From Flammeovirga agarivorans (GTDB lineage Bacteria > Bacteroidota > Bacteroidia > Cytophagales > Flammeovirgaceae): a stretch of DNA of 64,000 nt. The stretch covers positions 879,449 to 943,448 of the forward strand of contig NZ_JABAIL010000002.1 of NCBI RefSeq assembly GCF_012641475.1. Reading direction: 5' to 3'. Positions 17,573-27,290 of this stretch are shown here, piece by piece. Numbering within the stretch: position 1 is the first letter of the stretch; every line of letters begins with the position of its first letter. A program made the position numbers and the translations under genes. The notes under the pieces are model-generated. The model was not told where the DNA came from, did not search any database, and was given only the letters and a program-made list of their open reading frames with translations.

Positions 17573-19195
17573 CTATTTGAGTTTATGTTTCTTTTCATGA
17601 GGATTCGGGAAGTCGTAATTTCCTTTATATCCTCTCAATCTATAGAGATATGCATAACGCATCAATACTCCACTTCTTGTTACTTCTACTCGATCTACTT
17701 CTTCAATTTTTTCAAAATAGTTACCAAACTGTTTGTGAACGTCTCTCTCCCAATTCGTCACATTGATAAAGTAAACATCTTCTCCCTTTTCCAATCCACC
17801 TCTATCTTCATTGATCCAGGCATATTTATGAATCTGATCCCAATTGCCCATCATGATCATTTTATGATGATTAGGGTAGGCAATATAAAAATCTATATGT
17901 GTACCTGGGAACCATTCGAAACCTACGAATTTGGCATCCTTAGGCATGTTTCCGGCTTCTACATCTTTATCAATAATTGGAATAATTTTCTTATTTATCT
18001 GCCTCCAACCGTACATATCTTGTGTGAAGTCATACTCACCAAATACTTCCGGCTTATTGATATCATTTTTACCTAATTGAATCGGACTATAATTTATCAA
18101 CCAATATGCAATGGCTAATAAAACAGTTAAGAAGGTAGTTGAACCGACAATTCGTCTTGGTTTCCAAAGTCTCCAAGCATTTTTCGCTTTTGAATCAATC
18201 AATTTCACTCTCCAATAAACTGCAGCAATGATGATTAATGGTAAATATCCAGGGCCTGTCCAATGGGGAAGTGTTCTTCTGAAAATCGCGAAAGATGTAA
18301 ATACTAAAATCAATGGCAAGCCATTATATAACAATACTTGCAATTGTTTCTTCTCCATCACCTTCTTCCCTTTGAAAATACCCACCAATGCAGCGATAAT
18401 CAAGTACCAGTTCCAAGGATTATTGTATGCGATTTGTCCACCTACTTCAGTAAAAAAGTAGTCTAATCTTACTTCCAAAGCCGGCGTTACTCTTTCTGTA
18501 TGGAATGTAAAACTGATAAAATCATTACCATAGTTCCACAACAACACAGGAGTCATGCATAAAACGGCTACTAACCCCGCAGCCCACAAGCTCCAATCTT
18601 TCAACCATCTTCTATCTGCAATGATTGCATATAAAGCAACACCTATTCCGATAAAGGCTCCATGATATTTCGACAAACCTGCCAAACCGATCATCAAACC
18701 ACCTAAAACCAAGTTTAATCTTGTCTTACTATCGATTTTCTCTTTAGGTAAAGATTCCATCAGAAAATACAAGCTCAACATCCAAAACAAGGTCTGTGGA
18801 GTATCAGGGATAATAAATATCCCTGCCAAAATCGATGCGTAAATAGATGATGTATATAAAAAAGCAGCATATATACCTGCAATATTATCTTTTAACCTGG
18901 ATGCGATTTTAAATGCTAAAAATGTATTTATCCCTGCAAACACAACCCCTCCTAATCGCATAAAAAATTCGTAGGGCAATGCTAAATTGAATGTAAAAAG
19001 TTGAATCACCCAACCTACCATTGGAGGATGATCAAAATGGCTCAATTCAGGATATAAAGCGTATGTCCAATAATACACCTCATCATTACTAAATTCCATA
19101 GTCCCTCCAATAAATCCTCGGACTATAGAACTAATAACAATCAAACGAAGAACAATGCTAGTAGCTCTACTTTCTGTAATACTTTTTGTTTCCAT
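17573..19195 (-). CDS. GT39/ArnT-like membrane glycosyltransferase
   Basis: 540 residues with about ten membrane helices and a C-terminal soluble domain (about 370-540). The first extracytoplasmic loop has FSNDEVYYW followed by LSHFDHPPMVGW, the acidic-plus-HPP pattern of dolichyl- or undecaprenyl-phosphate-sugar transferases (PMT/ArnT). It should move a sugar from a polyprenyl carrier to lipid or protein at the outer face of the inner membrane. The acceptor is unknown. A PAP2 phosphatase follows in the same operon. Confidence 0.88.
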   Translation of the reverse strand: METKSITESRATSIVLRLIVISSIVRGFIGGTMEFSNDEVYYWTYALYPELSHFDHPPMVGWVIQLFTFNLALPYEFFMRLGGVVFAGINTFLAFKIASRLKDNIAGIYAAFLYTSSIYASILAGIFIIPDTPQTLFWMLSLYFLMESLPKEKIDSKTRLNLVLGGLMIGLAGLSKYHGAFIGIGVALYAIIADRRWLKDWSLWAAGLVAVLCMTPVLLWNYGNDFISFTFHTERVTPALEVRLDYFFTEVGGQIAYNNPWNWYLIIAALVGIFKGKKVMEKKQLQVLLYNGLPLILVFTSFAIFRRTLPHWTGPGYLPLIIIAAVYWRVKLIDSKAKNAWRLWKPRRIVGSTTFLTVLLAIAYWLINYSPIQLGKNDINKPEVFGEYDFTQDMYGWRQINKKIIPIIDKDVEAGNMPKDAKFVGFEWFPGTHIDFYIAYPNHHKMIMMGNWDQIHKYAWINEDRGGLEKGEDVYFINVTNWERDVHKQFGNYFEKIEEVDRVEVTRSGVLMRYAYLYRLRGYKGNYDFPNPHEKKHKLK

Positions 19196-19365
19196 GCTGC
19201 AAATCTAATTTTTTATTCGCCAATGCACATGAACTTTTTGAATTTTTCGAAAACAACAAAGCTTAAAAAATGTTTCTATAGTCAACATTGCATCATTATA
19301 TCCGTAAGTTACCTTAATGAATTTCTTAAATTCTTTATACTTTCATTAATAAACTTCTAGCCCAT

Positions 19366-19734
19366 ATGAAATCTACTGTCAAATTTCTGTTCCTGTTTTT
19401 TATCACAAGTATTCTTGTATCCTGCGTTGATGACGTCAACTCTACCCCTCCAAGAACAGTACGCGTAAACTTTGATTGGTCTGCTGCCAACCTTGCCGGT
19501 TTAGATTCAGCAGTATTAAGAGTTTCACATCAATCAGCTGCGGCAGAACTTATTGTAAAACCAGATCAAGAGGGCATCAATTTTAATGAAGTAATAGGAA
19601 ACTTAGTAATTCATGAAACTCCAGACCCCGAGATCATCAATACTCCAAGCATTGGCGTGGTAGATCAAACATATATTGTACCTATAGAAGAAGACTCAGT
19701 GACCGTTTTATTTATTACACCAGAAGTGAAATAG
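19366..19734 (+). CDS. Small putative lipoprotein
   Basis: 122 residues. The signal peptide ends LVSCVDD (lipobox Cys20). The mature part is about 100 residues, mostly predicted strands, with no family I recognise. It is transcribed divergently from the GT39-like gene 170 bases away. The gap to the next gene contains no clear terminator. Confidence 0.65.
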   Translation: MKSTVKFLFLFFITSILVSCVDDVNSTPPRTVRVNFDWSAANLAGLDSAVLRVSHQSAAAELIVKPDQEGINFNEVIGNLVIHETPDPEIINTPSIGVVDQTYIVPIEEDSVTVLFITPEVK

Positions 19735-19865
19735 TACAATTTTCATAAAGTATTACAATTTGATCTTCAGGTATTTCTATTCAAGAATATTACTTTATTT
19801 TTTTCCTTGAGAATTAAAATTAATTATGTAACTTCTTGATTCAAATACTTTTAGAAAACTATTTT

Positions 19866-20177
19866 ATGAAAGTTACAGACTTTATTTCTACAGAAGAAAG
19901 CGGAAATAGAGAGGTAAAAGTTAACCGGGTTGAGTTTAGTTTAATTCACGATGGAAAAGATGAAATAAAGGGTGTTTTATATATGCATGTCTACTATTTC
20001 ATCAACAATTACGATGAAAAACCGATGTGTAGAACCTACAAATTTTGTCATATTCATACCGAGGATTGGCTCTATTATCACTTGGTAGGAGGAAATGACA
20101 ATATTGAAGCAAGAAAATGGCTACTGGAAAGAATGCGTACTCAATACGGTATTTCTTTCTTAAAGAAATTAAGATAA
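19866..20177 (+). CDS. Conserved-looking hypothetical protein
   Basis: 103 residues from ATG at 19866 (the longer frame begins at TTG 19836 and is unlikely). The protein is soluble, with alternating strands such as VEFSLIHDGKDEIKGVLYM and an aromatic-rich middle (YKFCHIHTEDWLYYHLVG). No family is recognised. It faces lepA tail-to-tail, with a shared terminator at 20196-20232. The good codon use and terminator support a real gene. Confidence 0.6.
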   Translation: MKVTDFISTEESGNREVKVNRVEFSLIHDGKDEIKGVLYMHVYYFINNYDEKPMCRTYKFCHIHTEDWLYYHLVGGNDNIEARKWLLERMRTQYGISFLKKLR

Positions 20178-20195
20178 ATCATCAGTAGAAAACAA

Positions 20196-20232
20196 AAAGC
20201 GATAGAAGATTAAATTCTCCTATCGCTTTCTT
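20196..20232. terminator. Bidirectional terminator between hypothetical gene and lepA
   Basis: AAAGCGATAG (20196-20205) pairs with CTATCGCTTT (20220-20229), extended inward by AGA/TCT. A-run on one side and T-rich run on the other suit both converging transcripts. Confidence 0.85.
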
Positions 20233-20253
20233 GTTATATACTCTCCGGTAAAA

Positions 20254-22056
20254 TTAGTCTACCTTCAATACTGACATAAACGCCTCTTGAGTTACTTCTA
20301 CGTTACCCAACTGACGCATACGTTTCTTACCTTTTTTCTGTTTCTCTAATAGCTTACGCTTACGAGAGATATCACCACCATAACATTTTGCGATTACGTT
20401 CTTACGTAAAGCCTTAATTGTTTCTCTGGCGATAATTTTTGTTCCGATAGCTGCTTGAATTGGAATCTCGAATTGCTGACGAGAAATTACTTCACGTAGT
20501 TTCTCACAAATCTTCTTACCACGATCATAAGCACCGTCTCTATGAACAATTGCAGAGAATGCATCTACAGGATCATTGTTCAATAGAATATCCAATTTCA
20601 CTAATTTAGATGGACGGAAACCGATCAATTCATAATCAAGTGAAGCGTATCCTCTAGAAATCGTCTTTAACTTATCAAAGAAGTCAAATACAATTTCTGA
20701 TAAAGGAATTTCAAAGATCAACTCTACTCTATCTGTTGTTAAGTATACTTGATTCTTCAATTCTCCTCTTTTTTCCATACATAAGCTCATAATTGGGCCT
20801 ACGTACTCTGCCTTAGATATAATATTCGCCTTGATATATGGCTCTTCGATTCTATCTAATTTAGATGGATCTGGCATATCAGAAGGAGCATTTACAACCA
20901 CTTCATCTTTAGTAGCATTGTTCATATATGCATGGTATTGTACTGATGGAGCAGTAGTAATCACCGTCATATTGAATTCACGCTCTAAACGCTCTTGTAC
21001 AATTTCTAAGTGAAGCATACCTAGGAAACCACAACGGAAACCAAAACCTAAGGCAACTGATGTTTCCGGCTCCCATACTAGTGATGCATCATTCAGCTGT
21101 AATTTTTCAAGAGATGCTCTCAAGTCTTCGTATTCTGTTGTATCTACAGGGTAAATACCAGCGAATACCATTGGCTTCACATCCTCAAAACCTTGAATTG
21201 CTTCTTCACAAGGGCGTTCTGTTAAAGTAATTGTATCACCTACTTTTACTTCTTTTGCTTCTTTAATACCAGAAATGATATAGCCTACGTTACCAGCGGA
21301 GATACTTTTTCTAGATTCTTGTTCTAACTTAAGTACACCAATTTCGTCAGCTTTATATTCTTTTCCTGTATTGACAAACTTTACAAGGTCACCTTTTTTC
21401 AATGTACCATTCAAAATACGGTAGTATACTTCTACACCTCTGAATGAGTTATACACTGAATCAAAGATTAGTGCTTGTAATGGTTCTTTTGGATCTCCTT
21501 CTGGAGCAGGGATTCTATTTACAATTCCTGCAAGAATATTCTCCACACCTAAACCTGTCTTACCTGACGCTTCAATGATATCTTCTCTCTCACAACCTAA
21601 AAGGTCCATGATTTGATCCGCTACCACTTCAGGGTTGGCATGTGGTAAGTCAATTTTATTCATCACTGGAATAATTTCCAAGTCATGTTCCATCGCCAAG
21701 TAAAGGTTCGAAATTGTTTGTGCTTCGATACCTTGAGAAGCATCGACAATTAGTAACGCTCCTTCACAGGCTGCAATTGATCTTGACACCTCGTATGAAA
21801 AGTCAACGTGACCAGGTGTATCAATCAAGTTTAAAACATACTCTTCACCTTCATGAAGGTAGTTCATCTGAATAGCGTGCGACTTGATAGTGATACCTCG
21901 CTCACGCTCCAAATCCATATTATCTAGCAACTGACTTTGCATATCCCTTTGTGCAACAGTTTGCGTCGACTCTAAAAGACGATCGGCTAATGTTGACTTA
22001 CCATGGTCGATATGTGCAATAATCGAAAAGTTGCGAATATTCTCCATCTTGTCCAT
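20254..22056 (-). CDS. lepA: Elongation factor 4
   Basis: 600 residues, family length. G1 is [16 protein letters not shown], with G2/G3 in [10 protein letters not shown] and DTPGHVDF and G4 in NKID. The C-terminal block [17 protein letters not shown] and [20 protein letters not shown] is specific to LepA. It is a ribosome-bound GTPase affecting translocation and ribosome assembly. A second in-frame ATG at 22047 gives [16 protein letters not shown], nearer to the usual family start, so the true protein may be 597 residues. It is transcribed alone. Confidence 0.97.
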   Translation of the reverse strand: MDKMENIRNFSIIAHIDHGKSTLADRLLESTQTVAQRDMQSQLLDNMDLERERGITIKSHAIQMNYLHEGEEYVLNLIDTPGHVDFSYEVSRSIAACEGALLIVDASQGIEAQTISNLYLAMEHDLEIIPVMNKIDLPHANPEVVADQIMDLLGCEREDIIEASGKTGLGVENILAGIVNRIPAPEGDPKEPLQALIFDSVYNSFRGVEVYYRILNGTLKKGDLVKFVNTGKEYKADEIGVLKLEQESRKSISAGNVGYIISGIKEAKEVKVGDTITLTERPCEEAIQGFEDVKPMVFAGIYPVDTTEYEDLRASLEKLQLNDASLVWEPETSVALGFGFRCGFLGMLHLEIVQERLEREFNMTVITTAPSVQYHAYMNNATKDEVVVNAPSDMPDPSKLDRIEEPYIKANIISKAEYVGPIMSLCMEKRGELKNQVYLTTDRVELIFEIPLSEIVFDFFDKLKTISRGYASLDYELIGFRPSKLVKLDILLNNDPVDAFSAIVHRDGAYDRGKKICEKLREVISRQQFEIPIQAAIGTKIIARETIKALRKNVIAKCYGGDISRKRKLLEKQKKGKKRMRQLGNVEVTQEAFMSVLKVD

Positions 22057-22314
22057 AATGACAAAGTTACGTGTATTTCTCTAACTCTCTATGACTCTGT
22101 ATATATCTAACAAAACTATTAACGAAATTATACAGTGTCTGAAAAAATAATCACAAAAATATGGGAAAAGATCAATTGAACATACCTTCACCTTACATTA
22201 TTATGTGAAACTGATTTAATTTTACATTAAAAAAATTTTCTGTTTTGTATTTTTTCGTGTTATTTTATTATTATATCAACTTTTAACAAACTATTCATTT
22301 TATACAAATCACCT

Positions 22315-23058
22315 ATGGACTTCAGTAGAAATAGTTTCTTTATCCCAGAAGAAATACAAAAAAAATTATCACAAATTGACATCTTACTTTGTGGAGTAGG
22401 TATGGGAAGTGTCGTTGCAGAAAGCCTTGTACGTTTAGGTGTTTGTAACCTAATTATTGCAGATGGCGATATAGTAGAATTATCAAACCTTAACCGTCAG
22501 AACTTTACATCAAATGATTTAAATGAACAAAAGGTTAATTCACTGGAAAAGAGACTTTTGAGCATTAACCCAAAACTCAAGCTTAAAATAGTAAATAAGT
22601 TTCTAGTCAAAACTGATCTCCAAGCTTTAATATTAACTGTTGATTTTGTAATTAATACAATTGATTTTGATCAACCGGCATTTTTAGAATGCCACACTCT
22701 ATGTAAAAAGTATAAAAAATATGAACTCTTTCCCATTAACTTAGGATTTGGAGGTTGCTTAATCTTAAATACACAATCAAGTCCTTCTTGGGATGATTAT
22801 TATAAGTCATCCGATCATAATAAAATAAAAATGATGATACTTAACGATGTTGTCATCAATAATTCCTTTAGTGAAAAAATGCTGATTAAATTTAATGAGT
22901 ATAAAACTTCTCCACCTGAACATGATCCTCAGTTACATTCTGCCTCTTTAAGTTGTTCCATATTAATTACAACAACAATCGTTTCTATATTATTAGGAGA
23001 AAATATCAAAACATTCCCTGATACAATATCATTTGACCCATTATCGATTATAAAATAA
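22315..23058 (+). CDS. E1-like (ThiF/MoeB/HesA superfamily) adenylyltransferase
   Basis: 247 residues. The Rossmann nucleotide loop is GVGMGS (27-32). Asp50 ends strand 2 (IIAD), LNRQNF carries the ATP-binding Arg61, Lys73 follows and NTIDFD has Asp117, all characteristic E1-family positions. There are no paired CxxC zinc motifs and no recognisable catalytic-cysteine loop, so it may adenylate a carboxylate without thioester transfer. Its stop overlaps the next start by one base (TAATG), so it is translated together with a GNAT-like acyltransferase. The pair is visibly more AT-rich than lepA or umuC nearby. The substrate is unknown; a peptide or amino acid C-terminus is an inference. Confidence 0.85.
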   Translation: MDFSRNSFFIPEEIQKKLSQIDILLCGVGMGSVVAESLVRLGVCNLIIADGDIVELSNLNRQNFTSNDLNEQKVNSLEKRLLSINPKLKLKIVNKFLVKTDLQALILTVDFVINTIDFDQPAFLECHTLCKKYKKYELFPINLGFGGCLILNTQSSPSWDDYYKSSDHNKIKMMILNDVVINNSFSEKMLIKFNEYKTSPPEHDPQLHSASLSCSILITTTIVSILLGENIKTFPDTISFDPLSIIK

Positions 23059-23855
23059 TGCAAAAGACAGAATCATATGGCAAAGTCATAGTAGAGCGTT
23101 TTTTATTCCCTGGTCAGTATCTAAATGACATCGAATTAGAACAACTACAAAAAAATATTACTTACATAAATAATGACAGAATTAACCATGCTTTAATTTC
23201 AGTCAACAATTCTCTTGAACAATTTAGAGAAATGACGAAACATATGGTTATTGCATTAACTTCTTATAAAGAAAAGTATAATGGATTTATTTTTTGTCCT
23301 GTATTAAAATCTCCAATCAACGATACTTATATTTTTCATGCAGGTCTTATCGTAATGAATCGCAATTATTTAGGAAATAATGCAATTTCTATTTTAGGCG
23401 CTGGAAATGCTTTTTTTGTTTACAAGCATCTAAAAGTTCGTTCCTTTTTTTCTACTAACATAACAAGTACTCCGTCTATAGTTGAATCGTTTTCTAAGTT
23501 TGGAGGAAAAAATATTTGGCCATCTCCTAATGCAAACCTTAGAACTCCTAATAAGCATTATAGGTCAATATTGAGAACTTTAAAAAAGGAATATATTAAT
23601 GTGTTTTTTCCAAAAAATGAGACAATAACTGTTGATGAGAAGCGCTTTATCTTGAGATCATCTTCACAAGAAATGGGATTTAATACATCATTTGATTCAA
23701 TTCCAAAAGCAGATAGCTTAAAGTATAATCTATTTTGCAAACTTTGGATAAATTATAAAAAACAAGAGGACGTTATTCAAATTGGAGAATTTTCACTACG
23801 ATCATTCCTTAAAGTTTGGATATATTTAAAATTCTTGAGGTACAAAATAAAGTAA
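23058..23855 (+). CDS. GNAT-like (FeeM/LuxI-type) acyltransferase candidate
   Basis: 265 residues. I do not have a firm family. The middle (about 90-155), ISILGAGNAFFVYKHLKVRS then TSTPSIVESFSKFGG and WPSP, has the strand-helix-strand order of GNAT enzymes. There a T/N-rich strand and a helix precede the GF-like turn, as in N-acyl amino acid synthases (FeeM) and acyl-homoserine lactone synthases. The C-terminal 60 residues are basic and hydrophobic (LRSFLKVWIYLKFLRYKIK) and may touch the membrane. It is coupled to the E1-like gene by a TAATG overlap, so the two should act on the same product. Confidence 0.55.
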   Translation: MQKTESYGKVIVERFLFPGQYLNDIELEQLQKNITYINNDRINHALISVNNSLEQFREMTKHMVIALTSYKEKYNGFIFCPVLKSPINDTYIFHAGLIVMNRNYLGNNAISILGAGNAFFVYKHLKVRSFFSTNITSTPSIVESFSKFGGKNIWPSPNANLRTPNKHYRSILRTLKKEYINVFFPKNETITVDEKRFILRSSSQEMGFNTSFDSIPKADSLKYNLFCKLWINYKKQEDVIQIGEFSLRSFLKVWIYLKFLRYKIK

Positions 23856-23913
23856 TTCTCTTACTAAAGATAGGAAGATAACTTATATTGCATTTGTACT
23901 AGATTATTCTTTA

Positions 23914-24210
23914 ATGATAAATAAGCTAAAAAAACGTTGGAATGTTAAGAGTAACACAGATGTTATCATCATCCTCTTAGTCTTTGCACTAACAGGGACT
24001 ACGTTTATGTACACTATCAAACCTTATGTATATCCAATCTTCGGGATTACTAGTGAAAGTGCTACTTGGGTTCGTATTTTAGCCTTCTTTTTTATAGGAC
24101 TTCCATGCTATCAAGTACTTCTACTTATTTGGGGAACATTACTTGGTCAATTCAAGTTTTTCTGGGAATTTGAAAAACGAATGTTTAGACGAATGATTGG
24201 AAAAAAATAA
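23914..24210 (+). CDS. DUF6787-type small membrane protein
   Basis: 98 residues with two hydrophobic helices (about 15-38 and 50-75) and ends FWEFEKRMFRRMIGKK. The RWNVKSNTDVIIILLVFALTG start and GQFKFFWEFEKRM end are familiar from a small Bacteroidota membrane family often mislabelled as prolipoprotein diacylglyceryl transferase. The function is unknown. It lies 58 bases after the acyltransferase gene and 36 bases before the SpoIIE gene. Confidence 0.75.
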   Translation: MINKLKKRWNVKSNTDVIIILLVFALTGTTFMYTIKPYVYPIFGITSESATWVRILAFFFIGLPCYQVLLLIWGTLLGQFKFFWEFEKRMFRRMIGKK

Positions 24211-24246
24211 ATCAACTTTGCCTCCTTTACCCTTATTCATTTTATT

Positions 24247-25740
24247 GTGATTTTCAATATTACCTATCAGTATAACAACAACCATAAATACATTCTTCAT
24301 AAATACCGTTTAGAGTGTATCCATAAGATTAAATCTGCATCACCATACTTCTTTAGTATTTACATACTAATAATATCATTTTTTGTCTACAATGATTATA
24401 GCAGCTTTTCTAATCCAATAAACTTTACTGCTGTAAGAAGCCCCTCTATACTATTATCTATTTTTATGATTCTATTATCATGGATTCCTAAATTCAGAAA
24501 TAGTACCCACAGATATTGGCAATACTTTTACAGCATTACTATAACTTCTATTATTTATAGCTTATATGCTATCACTTTCCTTGCATATAATCACCCTCTA
24601 TTTGAAGCTGGTCTTTACATTATCACTGCGATGGAAATGGTTTTCTTTACATATAGTGTATTACCATCTGCCGTTATTACTAGTATTATTCTCGGAGGAC
24701 TTTTCACCTTTTCTACATTGCTAGAAGTGAACTTTCATATCTTATCGACCTTTTCGTTGCTGCCTAATTTCATAGCCATTCATATTGCGATGATTTTTAT
24801 TTTTATCATTAAAAACAAGAATCATTATCAAGGGTTTGTCAACTATTGTTTGCTAGAAAATGAAAGAAATAGAAATCAAAAGCTATACGACATCACCTTG
24901 AATCAGAACAAGACACTCGTTACGCAAAATTTTAAAATCGAGCAGCAGAAAAACCTTCTTTCTTCTCAGTTTCATGAAATTGAAGACAGTTTAAAGTATG
25001 CCTCTAATATCCAAAGTGCTCTTTTACCGTCTTTTCAATCCCTAACACTATCCAGAATAAAAGACGCTTTCCTTTACAATAGACCAAAACACCTTGTAAG
25101 TGGTGATTTTCATTGGCATGGAACCACTCAAGAGCATCAAGTAATTGCTACAGGAGACTGTACTGGGCATGGTGTACCGGGGGCGTTAATGAGTATGTTA
25201 GGTATCTCCCTACTAGACAGAATTGTCAATACAGAAAAAGTGGATAACCCTAAAGTGATTATCGAAAGACTGCACAGAGAGATCAATCACTTACTTAAAA
25301 ACACAGAGCACAACAATGATGGCATGGCTTTATCAATCATCTGTGTACCACTTGATACCACAAAGAATACACTCACATTTGCAGGGGCCAAAAGTCCTTT
25401 GCTAATCATAAAAAATGAGAAAGTTGAATTCTTCAGAGGCAGTAGATACTATATAGGTGGAGATATCGACCTTCATGAAAAATGCCATAACAATACCGTC
25501 AATATCGAAAAAGATATGCTTGTCTATATGTATTCTGATGGCTTTGAAGATCAGTTTGGTGGGGAAAAGAATAAAAAATATAAAGCTGCTCAGTTTAGAA
25601 CTTTGCTTCAAGGCATTTCTCACAAGACTTGTAATGAACAAAAAATAATGCTTGAACAAGAATTCAAACAATGGAAGGACACCCCATCAAAAGCATCCTT
25701 CCAAGTTGATGATGTGTTGGTTATGGGTTTAAGATTCTGA
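24247..25740 (+). CDS. SpoIIE/PP2C-family serine phosphatase with membrane sensor domain
   Basis: 497 residues from GTG at 24247; no ATG lies near enough to keep the membrane part. Residues about 28-190 form about six or seven membrane helices. A coiled coil (about 200-255) leads to a SpoIIE domain (about 270-495). Its metal-binding blocks are present: LVSGDFHW, ATGDCTGHGVPGALMSMLG and MYSDGFEDQFGG. Such phosphatases usually dephosphorylate anti-anti-sigma or similar partners, but no partner gene is adjacent. Its last 12 bases overlap the converging Rof-like gene. Confidence 0.9.
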   Translation: MIFNITYQYNNNHKYILHKYRLECIHKIKSASPYFFSIYILIISFFVYNDYSSFSNPINFTAVRSPSILLSIFMILLSWIPKFRNSTHRYWQYFYSITITSIIYSLYAITFLAYNHPLFEAGLYIITAMEMVFFTYSVLPSAVITSIILGGLFTFSTLLEVNFHILSTFSLLPNFIAIHIAMIFIFIIKNKNHYQGFVNYCLLENERNRNQKLYDITLNQNKTLVTQNFKIEQQKNLLSSQFHEIEDSLKYASNIQSALLPSFQSLTLSRIKDAFLYNRPKHLVSGDFHWHGTTQEHQVIATGDCTGHGVPGALMSMLGISLLDRIVNTEKVDNPKVIIERLHREINHLLKNTEHNNDGMALSIICVPLDTTKNTLTFAGAKSPLLIIKNEKVEFFRGSRYYIGGDIDLHEKCHNNTVNIEKDMLVYMYSDGFEDQFGGEKNKKYKAAQFRTLLQGISHKTCNEQKIMLEQEFKQWKDTPSKASFQVDDVLVMGLRF

Positions 25741-25965
25741 TACAGGTGCTATTTTATCGATTTCATCCAAACGCACTGTATCACCGTTATCCAAAACAGC
25801 ATATTCCACTTTATCCACTACTTTTAAGGTATGGATTTTCGTTTGTACAGAGTGGTTGTTGTACGAGATAGCCAATAGAGTTCCTCTCATGGCCCATATT
25901 TCATAATGGTCGTACACTGTACAACTTATTGGGCGATAGCTATTGTCGGAGTTTGATTTTCCCAT
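25729..25965 (-). CDS. rof: Rho-binding antiterminator (Rof-like)
   Basis: 78 residues. The start YRPISCTVYDHYEIWAMRG and the end VEYAVLDNGDTVRLDEIDKI match the small Sm-like Rof family, which in E. coli binds Rho and blocks termination. The CxxYDxxE core is intact. The ATG at 25965 lies 40 bases inside the upstream DinB gene, and the stop lies 12 bases inside the converging SpoIIE phosphatase gene. That packing suggests translation coupled to DinB. The symbol follows E. coli; the function is assumed from the family. Confidence 0.8.
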   Translation of the reverse strand: MGKSNSDNSYRPISCTVYDHYEIWAMRGTLLAISYNNHSVQTKIHTLKVVDKVEYAVLDNGDTVRLDEIDKIAPVSES

Positions 25966-26426
25966 GATTTTCTTTGATGCTCAATAACGCGTTTCATCCC
26001 TAAAGCATATCCAATATGTACACCTTCATGTACATTATTAAATTTGATCGCTTCTGAAACTGTAGTAATCGTAACTCCAAGTCCAGATACGTACTTTTCA
26101 TACTTTCTAAAAACGCCTTTTACAAGGTCTTCATCCAGTTTTTCAAGCAATGTAATCGAGAGTTTCTTTAGTTCGTGGATCTCATCTTCGGTAAGGTCTC
26201 TTTCGGGTTTGCTACCTTTCCTGAATAGTTTGATCCATTTTTCGTCGATTCTTGGGGTAAGCCCGGACTTGTTGTAACACAATAATTGATGGGTAACAAT
26301 ATTATGGCCAAAGTTCCAGATAATATTATTATTGTAGCCTTCTGGGATGTAGTTAAGATCTTCAATAGACATACTTTCTACCAAAGAAATAAAGCGTTTA
26401 CGCAGCTTTCTAGATGTGTTAAACAT
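25926..26426 (-). CDS. DinB-superfamily protein
   Basis: 166 residues forming a likely four-helix bundle. Metal-binding histidines are visible in FGHNIVTHQLL (about 39-49) and VHEGVHIGY (about 130-138), the DinB/YfiT pattern. Members include thiol-dependent S-transferases and stress proteins; the substrate is unknown. Its 3' end overlaps the Rof-like gene by 40 bases on the same strand. Confidence 0.85.
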   Translation of the reverse strand: MFNTSRKLRKRFISLVESMSIEDLNYIPEGYNNNIIWNFGHNIVTHQLLCYNKSGLTPRIDEKWIKLFRKGSKPERDLTEDEIHELKKLSITLLEKLDEDLVKGVFRKYEKYVSGLGVTITTVSEAIKFNNVHEGVHIGYALGMKRVIEHQRKSWENQTPTIAIAQ

Positions 26427-26500
26427 AAGATATAGAGGTTATACTTTACAAGTGTCTAAAGTACAAAAATTATTTTCTACATCTAATTTTTTAGGACATA

Positions 26501-26537
26501 AAAAAGCCTTCATTATCAAAAATAATAAAGGCTTTTT
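26501..26537. terminator. Terminator near the end of the 146-residue hypothetical gene
   Basis: AAAAAGCCTT (26501-26510) pairs with AAGGCTTTTT (26528-26537), with an inner ATTAT/ATAAT. T-runs on both strands allow termination of the minus-strand gene at 26555-26995. Confidence 0.85.
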
Positions 26538-26554
26538 AACTGAATATCAATTCA

Positions 26555-26995
26555 CTAGTTTTCATTCATCTTGCATGTTTCTAGTAAAATGATCCTATCC
26601 ATAAATAAGTTTATTTCGTTTTCTACATCGTAATCTAAGTCTTTATTGAACTGTATATTGACTAATCGATCCAACTCTTGTTGTAATTCTGCCAATTTAC
26701 TTTTTAATGTCACTCGACGCTCCATTTCTTCAATAATAGCATCTAAATGTGGAAACTTATTGTCCTTGATATATTTCTTCAACTCTTCCTGATCATCGTA
26801 CGAAAGACCCTCATGAGCTACCTGAGCTAATTTTAGACCTTCAACTAAATCTGCTGTTTGACTATATTCTGTGAATTTTTCTTTCAGAACTTCAACAAGA
26901 AAGGATGATGAGATATTCATAGTATTAGAATTTTTAAGCAACAATAATTTGTAAGACTGATTGATCTTCTTTCTATTAGTTAAACTTGATCTCAT
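26555..26995 (-). CDS. Hypothetical helical protein
   Basis: 146 residues from ATG at 26995. A second ATG at 26920 gives a 121-residue protein (MNISSSFLVEVLKEKF) that may be the true one, since the first 25 residues are Lys/Asn-rich. It is highly charged and predicted all-helical (EEMERRVTLKSKLAELQQEL is a likely coiled coil). I do not recognise a family. It has its own terminator downstream. Confidence 0.6.
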   Translation of the reverse strand: MRSSLTNRKKINQSYKLLLLKNSNTMNISSSFLVEVLKEKFTEYSQTADLVEGLKLAQVAHEGLSYDDQEELKKYIKDNKFPHLDAIIEEMERRVTLKSKLAELQQELDRLVNIQFNKDLDYDVENEINLFMDRIILLETCKMNEN

Positions 26996-27133
26996 CGTTT
27001 TCTGTTCGGTTTATTAATCTGTATTAACAATGCAATATAAAAGTATTATTTTTCGCAGTTTCTATTGTATTAACTCCGAATTTCAGAACATAGTATATGT
27101 TGTCTTACTTTTTTAACCGATAAAATAGGGAAT

Positions 27134-27290
27134 AAAAAAAAGAGCTCCACAAGGCAAAGCTCTTTTCCAACCCAAAAACTAACTATTTCTCATTGCTATA
27201 CTCTTTGGATAGAGATAATTACTACATTACCTCATCTCTAATATTTTTACAACTCAAACTTAATTGAGTACTATTTCTATCTGATTACAT
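27134..27290 (-). ncRNA. Candidate small RNA ending in an orphan terminator
   Basis: On the minus strand GGAAAAGAGCT pairs with AGCTCTTTT (27138-27146 with 27158-27166) and is followed by a run of eight T. No ORF precedes it on that strand. A TAAGTTTG box (RC of about 27257-27264) fits the -7 consensus and would start a transcript of roughly 120 bases. No known RNA family is recognised. The 5' end is a guess. Confidence 0.35.

Noticed and set aside
22092-22206. Short peptides upstream of the E1-like gene as possible MccA-type substrates
   Set aside because: The frames (15-19 codons) have no Asn end, no promoter support and no resemblance to a known substrate peptide.
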